DNA from: a virus
DNA length: 43,007 nucleotides
IMG/VR virus record: IMGVR_UViG_3300017963_000404
Location: 1-43,007 of that record
Reading direction: 5' to 3' (one strand)
The position numbers and the translations under genes are program-made. The notes below the pieces were generated by a model. The model ran no database searches. It was given only the letters and a program-made list of their open reading frames with translations, and was not told the DNA's origin. Below are positions 31,094 through 38,451 of the stretch, piece by piece; positions within the stretch are counted from its first letter, which is position 1, and the number at the start of each line of letters is the position of its first letter.

Positions 31094-32685
31094 GAGACCA
31101 AACCTTCCAAAAATGACATGCCATCTCCTCCACGGAGATGATTCAAAAGTTGAGTCATTGCGTCAACCTCGTCGTCGTTTGCTGCATTTGGGAACGTCGT
31201 TACCATGTGAATCAAAACCAACACCCACGGGTATATGTCAGGATGCGGCAAATAGACATTCCCGGCCTGAATCAACGGACTCACTGCATGGGCTCGAGCC
31301 TCTTTGCTGCCATGGGGCTCCACCGGAATGAAACCGCCTATATCGTCCTCGAGCGCGGACATCACCGCTGGCCCGTTGGCTTTGTCCTCGACGAGCTTGC
31401 CGTTGCACGATGGGAAATCCACCGACATCGCTCGGACAGCCGCCAGGGTCCCGAGGAAATCCATTCGCCGGCAAACGGCCTGGAGCAAAAAGCGATTCGC
31501 TCGCTGGATGCCCCAGGTCTGCCCCGCGACTCGGTCGGCACGGGTCGTGCCTTTGAAAGCCATATCCCAACTCTGCCAAAGCTCGTCAAAGCGGGTAGGC
31601 AGCTCCCGCTGCTCGTGGAAATGGATCGAACCATCGGGCAGCTTGGTCTGGTATTTGTTTGGCCGCTTGTCGCTGCGCCGATACCAGAATCGGAACCAGT
31701 GCTTTTTGAAAATCCCGCCACCCGGGGGCGCTGGCTTCTGGTTGTGTTGGCCGGCGAAGGCATATTCGCCTAGGTCGACCTTGGCCTCCTCGATGACCGA
31801 CTTCGGGAACTTTTCGGGAAAGAGCAACTCCTGCGGCTCAACCCGAGGGTCCTTGAAAATGGGTGTGACGCACCGGTCGTCAGGGTCAAACTCGGTGGGC
31901 AGGCACAGGTGAACGTAATTGCCACGCCGAATCAGATGGCCGCTGGGGTCGTTCTCATGTAGCCGCTGCATGATGCCAATCCGTCTACCCGTAGCCATGT
32001 CGTTGAGTCGCGAACTCATGCGCTTGTCCCACCACGAGATTGCCTTCTGAAGTTCGATCGCACTCGGGAATTCGTTGACGTTGAGCGGGTCGTCAAAGAC
32101 GACGCAGTCGCCACGGAATCCAGCACCGGCGCCACCGACCGACAGCGCCAACCGGAAGCCCCTGGCCGTGTTCTCGAAAAACTCTTTTCGATTGGCGTCG
32201 CTCTTCAGGTACCACTGAGGCCTGAAGGTGCGCCGATACCAGCCGCTCTTGAGGAGGTCACGGCATCGGATCGAGTCACGTATACTGAGGCTCGCTGCGT
32301 AGGTACAGAACAGGAATCGCCAGGTCGGGTCATGCAGCCAAACCCAACAGGGGAAAAACACGGCCGCGATGAGCGACTTCATGTGGCCGGGCGGTATGTT
32401 GATCAACAGCCGGCGAAACTTGCCGAGGAACACTGCCTCGAGATGAAGGCACACAGCATCTAGATGCCAATTCCACACCAGGGGTGTGCTTGGCTCCAAA
32501 ACGTGCCACGCAAGCTTGGTGAATTCGATCAGACTCCCCCTGGCCGCTTCGGCTGCTGACCCCCGCTCTTTCTCGGCGCGACGTGTAGCCAGGTGGCTAT
32601 CAATCGTCGTTAGCGCTCTCCTCAGCAGCAAGTGTGGATCGGAGATGTTCGAGGATTGTTGTGGGTAGTTTCTTGAGCTGCTCAT
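31090..32685 (-). CDS. terL: Terminase large subunit
   Basis: A 531-residue ATPase-nuclease that pumps DNA into the prohead. Walker A is NIPPGHMKSL at residues 96-105 and Walker B is CVVFDDP at 194-200. The C-terminal nuclease has acidic motifs in QSWDMAFKG, KLVEDKANG and NDDEVDAM. The start used lies 86 bases inside the small-subunit gene; a later TTG near HLLLRRA is an alternative. Confidence 0.92.
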   Translation of the reverse strand: MSSSRNYPQQSSNISDPHLLLRRALTTIDSHLATRRAEKERGSAAEAARGSLIEFTKLAWHVLEPSTPLVWNWHLDAVCLHLEAVFLGKFRRLLINIPPGHMKSLIAAVFFPCWVWLHDPTWRFLFCTYAASLSIRDSIRCRDLLKSGWYRRTFRPQWYLKSDANRKEFFENTARGFRLALSVGGAGAGFRGDCVVFDDPLNVNEFPSAIELQKAISWWDKRMSSRLNDMATGRRIGIMQRLHENDPSGHLIRRGNYVHLCLPTEFDPDDRCVTPIFKDPRVEPQELLFPEKFPKSVIEEAKVDLGEYAFAGQHNQKPAPPGGGIFKKHWFRFWYRRSDKRPNKYQTKLPDGSIHFHEQRELPTRFDELWQSWDMAFKGTTRADRVAGQTWGIQRANRFLLQAVCRRMDFLGTLAAVRAMSVDFPSCNGKLVEDKANGPAVMSALEDDIGGFIPVEPHGSKEARAHAVSPLIQAGNVYLPHPDIYPWVLVLIHMVTTFPNAANDDEVDAMTQLLNHLRGGDGMSFLEGLVS

Positions 32686-33088
32686 CGGTCACCACGATTG
32701 CACCAGCCGGCAACAACGGCTTGCCATCACTCGTCAGGTCAGTTCGACTGGGTGCATCGAGGCCGAGCAGTTTTGCTCGTCGCCTTTGGATTTTGAGGAC
32801 TCGGTCAATTGCCTGCAATCCACCAGTTCTTGCCTTGTCCCAGATGCCCAGAGTCATATCGTCCAGCCGCTCGAGTTCCGTTTTGCGATATTGCTCAATA
32901 TCGATTTCGGCCTTCTGGTGTAGCTGCGCTATTGCGGTGGTCAAATACTTGTGGACGGCCGGAATTGAGACACCAAGCGCTGCCGCAATCGTCTTGAGAT
33001 TCGCTCCGGCCTTGCGCATCTCGAAGGCCTGGGCGCGTCTTTCGGCAACCTTGATGGTTTTCACCGATGTTTTATTTCTGCGTGGCAC
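32600..33088 (-). CDS. terS: Terminase small subunit
   Basis: A 162-residue protein starting with GTG 33088 behind an AGAAGG-type site. Its N-terminal helix-turn-helix (LKTIAAALGVSIPAVHKYLT) recognises DNA, the central helices form the oligomer (IDIEQYRKTELERLDDMTLG), and RVLKIQRRRAKLLGLDAP is a conserved TerS segment. The end overlaps the large subunit. Confidence 0.85.
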   Translation of the reverse strand: MPRRNKTSVKTIKVAERRAQAFEMRKAGANLKTIAAALGVSIPAVHKYLTTAIAQLHQKAEIDIEQYRKTELERLDDMTLGIWDKARTGGLQAIDRVLKIQRRRAKLLGLDAPSRTDLTSDGKPLLPAGAIVVTDEQLKKLPTTILEHLRSTLAAEESANDD

Positions 33089-33108
33089 GATTTACCTTCT
33101 CCATTTGT

Positions 33109-33183
33109 TGGAGCGCAGGGGTAGGATTCGAACCTCCACCTGTTGCCTGGTCAGCAACCGCACAACCGTTGTGCTTCCTGCGC
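33109..33183 (-). tRNA. tRNA-like element, probably degenerate
   Basis: On the minus strand a cloverleaf can be drawn: acceptor GCGCAGG with CCTGCGC, D-arm GCAC/GTGC with GG in the loop, anticodon stem GTTGC/GCAAC, T-arm GGAGG TTCGAAT CCTAC (one mismatch) and an encoded CCA at 33111-33109. Unusual points are an extra C between T-stem and acceptor, no T at position 8, and G at position 33. By position the anticodon is ACC (Gly); if the loop is widened to place T at 33 it reads GAC (Val). The 5' half lies inside the end of the Mom-like gene, whose stop codon falls in the anticodon loop. It may be a decaying tRNA or a tRNA mimic. Confidence 0.55.
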
Positions 33184-33888
33184 GCCTTTGCCCTTATACA
33201 TTGTCGCGCCGATTTCGCGAATTCGTGCGAACGGTATTGGTTCAACAGTCAATCGCTTTTTGGCTTGCTCGTTCAAAAAGTAGATGTACCTGAGCTGGTA
33301 TCCTTCTAGAATTTCTGCACCAACCAATTCAACAAATCGCCTCCAACTCAAGCGCCCACCCGTCACATCGTAATACGATTTACCGTCAAGTTGATCGCGT
33401 CGCAATGTAGGGCTAGTCTCGACGGTCATTTTATGAATGATATCACCATTTTTCAACCGTGCCAAATTGGTGGACTTTTTGATACCAGTCAGAACGAAAC
33501 CCGAGGCGCGGTAAATAGCACCATCTCCGCATTGGGTGGCGTCGGCAAACGAAATAATCCATTCAATATCAGGCCTATTTTTTCGCAAGATACGCATCGC
33601 GATTGCCAAGGCCCTGCTCTCGCTATTCCTGGGCATCGCGTCGGAAAACGCCAATCTGTTGAGCTCAAGGAAACCATCCCATTTTGTCCCAGAGACAAGC
33701 CCGATAATTTTCCGTTTATCAAGGGATGGTCCGAATTGCATAGCGCCTTCAAGTCGGCCACCATAGAAAACGCCGATATGCAGCTGACTGTTTCGCGTGA
33801 CAGAACCGCTATAGTGTTCACGCTTGATTACAGCCTCAGCCTCACTCCTTGTTATCGGTCGCAGAACAATCGTCTTCGCTTGGCCCAT
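33151..33888 (-). CDS. Mom-like adenine modification protein (GNAT fold)
   Basis: A 245-residue protein related to phage Mu Mom, which changes adenines of phage DNA to a methylcarbamoyl form and blocks restriction enzymes. Visible family segments are AVIKREHYSGSVTRNSQLHI, GVFYGGRLEGAMQFGPSLDK, FLELNRLAFSDAMPRNSESR and EWIISFADATQCGDGAIYRA followed by SGFVLTG. ATG 33888 follows GGAGAG; upstream codons in frame are inside the ParB-like gene. The DNA looks AT-richer than its neighbours. The ParB-like gene upstream and overlap of 47 bases suggest joint action. Its stop lies inside the tRNA-like element. Confidence 0.75.
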   Translation of the reverse strand: MGQAKTIVLRPITRSEAEAVIKREHYSGSVTRNSQLHIGVFYGGRLEGAMQFGPSLDKRKIIGLVSGTKWDGFLELNRLAFSDAMPRNSESRALAIAMRILRKNRPDIEWIISFADATQCGDGAIYRASGFVLTGIKKSTNLARLKNGDIIHKMTVETSPTLRRDQLDGKSYYDVTGGRLSWRRFVELVGAEILEGYQLRYIYFLNEQAKKRLTVEPIPFARIREIGATMYKGKGAQEAQRLCGC

Positions 33889-34522
33889 TGAAACTCTCCG
33901 CAATAACCAAGAGTGCACGTCCATTGAGGTTATGGCCGCCATCTAGGTTTTTTTTCGCCTTTTCTATCGCTCGCCGTATAGTCGCTGCCGCAGCGGCAGA
34001 AAGTGAGAAAGTCATCGTCTCGAACTCCGATACCTCGCGCGAGGGAACCGAATCGAATGCCTTGGACCAGTCTGCCTGGGATACGGCCACCCGGTCATAG
34101 AGCAACTTTAGGTTCATTGCCTCATACATATCGTCGCTACGGTCGCGTATTTTCGCGATAATCTCTGCTGTTTCGGGAATCCATCTACCAGCTATTTCCT
34201 CGTTGTTCGCGGCGAGGTTGGCGGCCGCCTCCTTGTCCTCGTCCCACGACACCTTGCGCACGGCGAAGCGGCTACCGTCAGGCAGCTCCACGAAGTCCCG
34301 GTCCCCGTACGACTTCAGCTCGGCCCCCAGCTCCTTGAGCTCATTCAGCCGCTGGTGCCCACAGACGAGATTGCCCGAGCGTTCGTTCCAGACGATTCCA
34401 GATATGTCGCCAAATTGGTCAAGCGAATATCGCAGACCCTTCTTGGCCTGTTCAGATATAGTGCGAGGATTCGTCGGAGATGCCCGTAAATCTTCAAGTT
34501 TTTTTAACTGGTGTGTCTTCAT
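33842..34522 (-). CDS. ParB-like nuclease-domain protein
   Basis: A 226-residue protein. The N-terminal ParB/Srx domain shows LEDLRASPTNPRTISEQAKK, GLRYSLDQFGDISGIVWNER and the box II motif VCGHQRLNELKELG. The rest is charged and helical. Such single-domain ParB proteins are common beside phage DNA methylases and Mom-type genes and are not partition systems here, as no ParA is present. AAGGAGG lies six bases before ATG 34522. Confidence 0.75.
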   Translation of the reverse strand: MKTHQLKKLEDLRASPTNPRTISEQAKKGLRYSLDQFGDISGIVWNERSGNLVCGHQRLNELKELGAELKSYGDRDFVELPDGSRFAVRKVSWDEDKEAAANLAANNEEIAGRWIPETAEIIAKIRDRSDDMYEAMNLKLLYDRVAVSQADWSKAFDSVPSREVSEFETMTFSLSAAAAATIRRAIEKAKKNLDGGHNLNGRALLVIAESFNGPSEDDCSATDNKE

Positions 34523-34797
34523 TCAACGCCTCCTTGTGGAATGTATGGACAAATGAATGCGCTGTTGATCAGTGAACCTGGCACCCAGACCTCCAGAGAT
34601 CTCCATCCGCCAAGAGTCATCCCAAAAACGGATATCCGGAGGATTTTCAAAAACCAGAGCTCTCCTGCATTGCTACAGGAGAGACTCATCAGCCTATGTG
34701 GCGGCTCTGATGGCGGTGGGTTAATCAACCGTACCTCGACCATGTCACCGATCTTAAGCTCTGGTCCCATCACCGCTCTACCATTGATGATTTTCAT
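34519..34797 (-). CDS. Hypothetical small protein
   Basis: A 92-residue protein starting MKIINGRAVMGPELKIGDMV. The first 25 residues look like a small KOW/SH3-like strand pair. The remainder is hydrophobic and aromatic without a clear membrane segment. Both ends overlap neighbours as ATGA. Unknown function. Confidence 0.5.
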   Translation of the reverse strand: MKIINGRAVMGPELKIGDMVEVRLINPPPSEPPHRLMSLSCSNAGELWFLKILRISVFGMTLGGWRSLEVWVPGSLINSAFICPYIPQGGVE

Positions 34798-35024
34798 CTA
34801 GTGCGCCTCGTCACATACGCACGAATGGTGAACCCAGGCATGTATCGATACCCACTCCACCAGCCAGTTAACGGGACAATCCCGATGAGCCAGTAGTGGC
34901 CCACAACTTCATCACCCACACAAACTCGTCCAAGTCGAACAAAGAGCCACTGCAAAAGCAGAAAGTTTAGATAGCCCACCCATGTTTTCGGCATCACTTC
35001 AGCCTCGCCAAGTAATTCAGTCAC
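34794..35024 (-). CDS. Small hydrophobic protein
   Basis: A 76-residue protein rich in W, L and V (WVGYLNFLLLQWLFVRLGRV, then HYWLIGIVPLTGWWSGYRYM), probably membrane-associated with up to two segments and a basic C-terminus. ATGA overlaps at both ends. Unknown function. Confidence 0.45.
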   Translation of the reverse strand: MTELLGEAEVMPKTWVGYLNFLLLQWLFVRLGRVCVGDEVVGHYWLIGIVPLTGWWSGYRYMPGFTIRAYVTRRTR

Positions 35025-35254
35025 TTCACCCTCGTAACGATTTCATACGATGTTTGAATCTGGCACACGGTGGGCAAGGTATCTGCCCCACGGAGCCTGT
35101 TGATAGCTTGGACAATCAAATCAACGTCGAGCCCATTCATGTTTCGGCACAGGTCATTTAGCCGGGCCTGTGTCTCCTTTTGCGTCGGCCTCGCCTTGCA
35201 CGATGCGGCGAGCAAGACCATCGCGTTGCCGATTCGTTTTTGCTCGGGCTTCAT
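35021..35254 (-). CDS. Hypothetical helical protein, loader-like at low confidence
   Basis: A 77-residue protein starting MKPEQKRIGNAMVLLAASCK. The segment RLNDLCRNMNGLDVDLIVQA, then LPTVCQIQTS, is a little like the N-terminal helices of phage helicase loaders, but the gene is far from the helicase. I chose ATG 35254 since it overlaps the upstream stop as ATGA. Function unproven. Confidence 0.45.
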   Translation of the reverse strand: MKPEQKRIGNAMVLLAASCKARPTQKETQARLNDLCRNMNGLDVDLIVQAINRLRGADTLPTVCQIQTSYEIVTRVK

Positions 35255-35496
35255 GGCTGCAGAATCCAATAATGGCGTCGCGGGTAGTAGGATGTTGAAC
35301 GGGACGAAACACACACGACCGAATCAGGCAATGCGGGTCCGACAGTGAACCCGGCAAGAGTCTGCTCGTCAATTCGCACCCTGACAGCGCATGTACTCCC
35401 CACGCACGTGCCGATTTGAATCACCCGGCCACACATCTCTGGATACTGGTCGCAGCCGGAGCAGGACAACAATAGCAGCAAAAGTATCGGCCTCAT
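35251..35496 (-). CDS. Small putative lipoprotein
   Basis: An 81-residue protein with a type II-like signal (MRPILLLLLLSCSGC), where either C of SCSGC could be lipidated, followed by cysteines (MCGRVIQIGTCVGSTCAVRV). ATG 35496 overlaps the previous stop. Small phage lipoproteins act as outer spanins or superinfection-exclusion factors; it lies far from the lysis genes, so exclusion is as likely. Confidence 0.5.
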   Translation of the reverse strand: MRPILLLLLLSCSGCDQYPEMCGRVIQIGTCVGSTCAVRVRIDEQTLAGFTVGPALPDSVVCVSSRSTSYYPRRHYWILQP

Positions 35497-35753
35497 TTGT
35501 CGCACCTGCATCGCGCGTAACCGTCCATGTCCATCCCTGTCGCCAGGAGCCCACAACGGGCACAGACATACGACGCAACATCGTTTATGCACTGTCTGGC
35601 GGCCTCGATATCGCTAACGATTGCAGCATCAATCTGGCCAATGGCGGGCCCATCGACGATCCTGAGACTCTCGACGTCGATGAACCAATTAAACAGCTCG
35701 ATACACCTGTCCCGCTCTTGCAGTATTGCGCGAGCCTTTTCGGTTGCCTTCAT
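35493..35753 (-). CDS. Helical protein with C-terminal zinc ribbon
   Basis: An 86-residue protein. ATG 35753 has an ideal GAGGAGGG site nearby. Helical N-terminus (MKATEKARAILQERDRCIEL) and C-terminal CARC...CRC cysteines around GLLATGMDMDGY form a likely zinc ribbon. Coupled by ATGA to the neighbours. Confidence 0.5.
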   Translation of the reverse strand: MKATEKARAILQERDRCIELFNWFIDVESLRIVDGPAIGQIDAAIVSDIEAARQCINDVASYVCARCGLLATGMDMDGYARCRCDK

Positions 35754-36016
35754 CCACCCACCCTCCTCGCGTGCTTCTGGAGCCATTCAGTGGCGATTTT
35801 ATCGACCTGTTGATTGACCGCCAGATGGCGAATTGTGACAAATGCATTCTTCGCCTCGAGCAACGCCAGATTCGCATCGGTGAGTTCGTCAACCGCCCTC
35901 AGCTGCGAACGTCTGAGGTCCTTGATGTGGTCGTCCATCAGCTCGATTGCTTCAGCGTGGGTTTGGTCGAGTCGTTCGATCCGTTTCGCAAGTTCGTTTA
36001 TTTCCGATGCATTCAT
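35750..36016 (-). CDS. Coiled-coil protein
   Basis: An 88-residue, almost fully helical and charged protein (MNASEINELAKRIERLDQTH). GGAGGG lies eight bases before ATG 36016, and both ends overlap neighbours as ATGA. Nothing identifies the function. Confidence 0.5.
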   Translation of the reverse strand: MNASEINELAKRIERLDQTHAEAIELMDDHIKDLRRSQLRAVDELTDANLALLEAKNAFVTIRHLAVNQQVDKIATEWLQKHARRVGG

Positions 36017-36225
36017 TTTTTGTCACCCTCCTCATCGCCCTCACATGACTTTGGATCCTTGCAACCACACGGAACACCGAGGTCATTGCATCCGCAATCA
36101 GCGACAGGCCTGCCGCAACAATCGCAATACTCAACGCCAGGGAAATCCTCCACATGGTCATTGCACATGGTTGGTCCACCTGCTGACGATCCACAATTGT
36201 CACCCCCACAGATTTGACAGCTCAT
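36013..36225 (-). CDS. Very cysteine-rich small protein
   Basis: A 70-residue protein with 12 cysteines in pairs (SCQIC, YCDCCGRP, DCGC, PCGC, SC), most likely two zinc-binding sites. ATG 36225 has GAGGGAG upstream and overlaps the preceding stop. The high cysteine load is unusual. Function unknown. Confidence 0.55.
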   Translation of the reverse strand: MSCQICGGDNCGSSAGGPTMCNDHVEDFPGVEYCDCCGRPVADCGCNDLGVPCGCKDPKSCEGDEEGDKK

Positions 36226-36425
36226 GACTCCCTCAATGCCGCTTCGATATTGCGGCGAAGTTTTGCTAGTTTTTGCCACATTTCATCTGCGCGCTCGTGT
36301 TGCTCCATCTTGTAGGCAATCTCCCTTGCTCGCCTGATGTGGTAGGCTGTGGCGATTATCCGCCCGTTCTCGAATATTCGATACTCGCCGGTTTCCTCGT
36401 CCAGGCGCCAGGTATACGCGATCAT
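36222..36425 (-). CDS. Hypothetical small helical protein
   Basis: A 67-residue protein starting MIAYTWRLDEETGEYRIFEN: a short beta-hairpin followed by helix. GGAGGG precedes ATG 36425. ATGA overlaps at both ends. No family recognised. Confidence 0.5.
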   Translation of the reverse strand: MIAYTWRLDEETGEYRIFENGRIIATAYHIRRAREIAYKMEQHERADEMWQKLAKLRRNIEAALRES

Positions 36426-36730
36426 GACCCGTCCCTCCGAAGCACCGCCTTGATTTCCTCAAGGGCTTCGTCCATGCGCCTTGCGTCGTCCGTATAGCCG
36501 GCGAGACTCAAGGCGCGCCCATAGTCGTCGCATAAATCGACAGCCTTCCGCAGGGCACGTGACAACGGCATGATTCGCTTCTGGACTGCGTCCCGAATTG
36601 CCTCAGCCTGAATCCGCTTCCTGATTTCAACCTCGATCTTTTGGTCCCGAATGCGCTCCATCGATTTGATGTAGTCGCTTAGGACAGTGAGTTGTTGACC
36701 GATGCTCTGTAGTTCAGCTCGAACTTCCAT
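36422..36730 (-). CDS. Coiled-coil protein
   Basis: A 102-residue, strongly charged, helical protein (MEVRAELQSIGQQLTVLSDY). Its start shares bases with the stop of the zinc-finger gene upstream (TAATG) and its end overlaps the next gene. No family recognised. Confidence 0.5.
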   Translation of the reverse strand: MEVRAELQSIGQQLTVLSDYIKSMERIRDQKIEVEIRKRIQAEAIRDAVQKRIMPLSRALRKAVDLCDDYGRALSLAGYTDDARRMDEALEEIKAVLRRDGS

Positions 36731-36954
36731 TATCGTCGCTCACGTCTGTGATCTTTTGCGTGTGGGCATGTGGCAAAGTGTGACTTATACCGCTCGGCTG
36801 GTGGGTAAAGCGGCGTTATGCGCACTGCTGACGGCGGGTCGCCGAGAACCTCCAAATTGCCGTCCGCTACGGGATCTTTGTCGATCGGTATAGGCCTACC
36901 ATTAGCAGTTACAGCCCAAAAGATTTCTGCTCCGCATGTTCGACATTTCGTCAT
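36730..36954 (-). CDS. Zinc-finger-like phage protein
   Basis: A 74-residue protein starting MTKCRTCGAEIFWAVTANGR. CxxC at the N-terminus and FATCPHAKDH near the C-terminus form a Cys2-Cys-His-type site. This pattern recurs in many phage genomes (CxxCGAxIxWxxTxxGxxxPxD), function unknown. Confidence 0.6.
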   Translation of the reverse strand: MTKCRTCGAEIFWAVTANGRPIPIDKDPVADGNLEVLGDPPSAVRITPLYPPAERYKSHFATCPHAKDHRRERR

Positions 36955-36957
36955 TAG

Positions 36958-37371
36958 CTACCGCACCTTGTAATTGGGGCCCTTGGCGATCACGCCCTCA
37001 TTCGTGCGATAAAATTCGCCGATTTCTGCATGAATTCGATCAGCCACGCCATCGAGTTCACCAAGGGTTGCATATTTGGGCAAGTACTCGTGCAGCAGCT
37101 TGGTTATTGCTTCATGACCGTTTTCGCGCCAATGGTAGATCTCTGAATCAGTGATCGTGCCCTTGAGGGTCTCAACGGTTTTGATTTCGCGTTCCAAAAC
37201 TTCAAGCGCCCAAAGTTTATCGCCCGCATCAAAGACCTGTTCTGCGACTTCTGGTTGTTCGCGCATGCTCTTGATTGCGAGTTTTATATGTTCCTTTTGT
37301 TCGACAATATCCATCACTTCAGCTTTGAGATCGCGGACCCTTTTACCAAATTCTGTCAATGCCTCTGTCAT
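36958..37371 (-). CDS. Helical phage protein
   Basis: A 137-residue helical, charged protein (MTEALTEFGKRVRDLKAEVM). ATG 37371 has GAGGTC upstream and overlaps the preceding stop as ATGA. The centre contains long coiled-coil stretches; the end is ordered (ATLGELDGVADRIHAEIG). Function unknown. Confidence 0.5.
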   Translation of the reverse strand: MTEALTEFGKRVRDLKAEVMDIVEQKEHIKLAIKSMREQPEVAEQVFDAGDKLWALEVLEREIKTVETLKGTITDSEIYHWRENGHEAITKLLHEYLPKYATLGELDGVADRIHAEIGEFYRTNEGVIAKGPNYKVR

Positions 37372-37769
37372 GACCTCACCGTGTTGCCAACTACCGGCCG
37401 CAGCACGGTCAATGGTGGTTGCCCTTTGCACCAACGCGTGAACCGCACGCGAAACATCCGCTTCTGAAGCATGCAGTTGTCACCGCGCTCGAGTGGCTCA
37501 CCATCAACGGTTTTCATGTGAAGGTCTTTGCGCGAAATTGACACAACCTCGAGCTTGGTGTCGCCCACTGTGTAGACCTCGCCGACCTTGAATATTGGCC
37601 AGTCCTTGGGCACCGGGCGCCGGTTGACTTCAAGCACCATGCGCCGATGGTCAGGGTGGAGCGGGTGTTGACCAGTGTACTCTTTTGCTTTGGTCTTTTT
37701 GAGCAGCTCACGAAGAGCCGGCTCGTCTTCTTCTTCAATCAACCTGTGGAAATTACCGTTGGGATCCAT
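37368..37769 (-). CDS. Hypothetical protein with KOW-like strand region
   Basis: A 133-residue protein. N-terminus acidic helical (HRLIEEEDEPALRELLKKTK), followed by beta-rich VPKDWPIFKVGEVYTVGDTK. The C-terminus is basic. GAGG lies seven bases before ATG 37769. Function unknown. Confidence 0.5.
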   Translation of the reverse strand: MDPNGNFHRLIEEEDEPALRELLKKTKAKEYTGQHPLHPDHRRMVLEVNRRPVPKDWPIFKVGEVYTVGDTKLEVVSISRKDLHMKTVDGEPLERGDNCMLQKRMFRVRFTRWCKGQPPLTVLRPVVGNTVRS

Positions 37770-37995
37770 TTGTTTCCTCTTCTGTCTTGATGATTTCGAT
37801 ACACATGCAGTTGATCAGCTGGTCACCCCAGTACTCGCAAACATGCGAATAGACGGGATCGCTTCCGACTTCGAAATCGACCACCCGCACTTCTGGCTTT
37901 TGGTCGGTGCATTGGCTCAACTGGCCATTAACTGCGCCCACGATGGCGACCAAAGTAATCCCAAGAATAACAGCTCGGACATCGTTCATAGTCAT
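37753..37995 (-). CDS. Small exported or membrane protein
   Basis: An 80-residue protein with a hydrophobic N-terminus (VRAVILGITLVAIVGAVNGQ) that may be a signal peptide, and cysteines in the mature part (SQCT, HVCEYW, NCMCI). Overlaps the next gene by 17 bases. Function unknown. Confidence 0.5.
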   Translation of the reverse strand: MTMNDVRAVILGITLVAIVGAVNGQLSQCTDQKPEVRVVDFEVGSDPVYSHVCEYWGDQLINCMCIEIIKTEEETNGSQR

Positions 37996-38351
37996 CGCTT
38001 CTTTTTTTTCGTTGGGAACTTATGCTCAGAGGCTAGGTCACCCATCTTCAGCTCTGTTTCAAATCTGTACCCACAGTAGGCGCAGACCGATGAGTGAATC
38101 TCAGGCAAAAACTCAACCTCGCGATGGCCGTCCTTTTGGTCGCATCTCGGATTGAAAAACGCCCCAAGCATTGCGTTCAATAACCGCTCGATTTGTTTTT
38201 GCTCCATTGCCGCGATAATTGCGAATTCACTCGCGCTCACCCCGAAATCGTCACTGTACCGACCAAATTGCTCCCAAAAATCAGCTGTCAAGCCATGGGT
38301 AGAAGCGCTGTGTGCCAGAATGAAATATGCCTTCTGCGATTTTGTAATCAT
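37992..38351 (-). CDS. Hypothetical zinc-ribbon protein
   Basis: A 119-residue protein starting MITKSQKAYFILAHSASTHG. Helical N-terminus, and a CAYCGYRFETE region near residue 90 plus an earlier C may bind zinc. Lysine tail (PTKKKKR). GGGG lies near ATG 38351. Function unknown. Confidence 0.5.
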   Translation of the reverse strand: MITKSQKAYFILAHSASTHGLTADFWEQFGRYSDDFGVSASEFAIIAAMEQKQIERLLNAMLGAFFNPRCDQKDGHREVEFLPEIHSSVCAYCGYRFETELKMGDLASEHKFPTKKKKR

Positions 38352-38370
38352 GTGATTTCCCCTTTTTTGA

Positions 38371-38400
38371 CTGACTGCCGCGCAAAAACGCGACAGTCAG
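38371..38400 (-). promoter_or_regulatory. Strong hairpin before the 38351 gene
   Basis: CTGACTG at 38371-38377 pairs with CAGTCAG at 38394-38400, and CGCG at 38379-38382 with CGCG at 38389-38392, leaving a six-base loop. Read leftward it is followed by AAAAAAGGGG before the ATG at 38351. No U-run, so regulation of translation or RNA processing is likelier than termination. Confidence 0.5.
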
Positions 38401-38425
38401 CATCGAGGTTAGGTTCCGATCTGTA

Positions 38426-38437
38426 CTATGGTTTCAT
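38426..38437 (-). CDS. Three-codon mini ORF with perfect ribosome binding site
   Basis: AAAGGAGG sits four bases before ATG at 38437, which is followed by AAA CCA TAG (Met-Lys-Pro-stop). Mini ORFs can trap ribosomes and regulate the following gene. It may also be the remnant of a lost gene start. Confidence 0.35.
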   Translation of the reverse strand: MKP

Positions 38438-38451
38438 GGAGCCTCCTTTCG

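Noticed and set aside
33842-34522. Plasmid-type partition system
   Set aside because: Only a ParB-like domain is present without ParA or centromere-like repeats nearby; phage ParB-domain proteins are common without partition.
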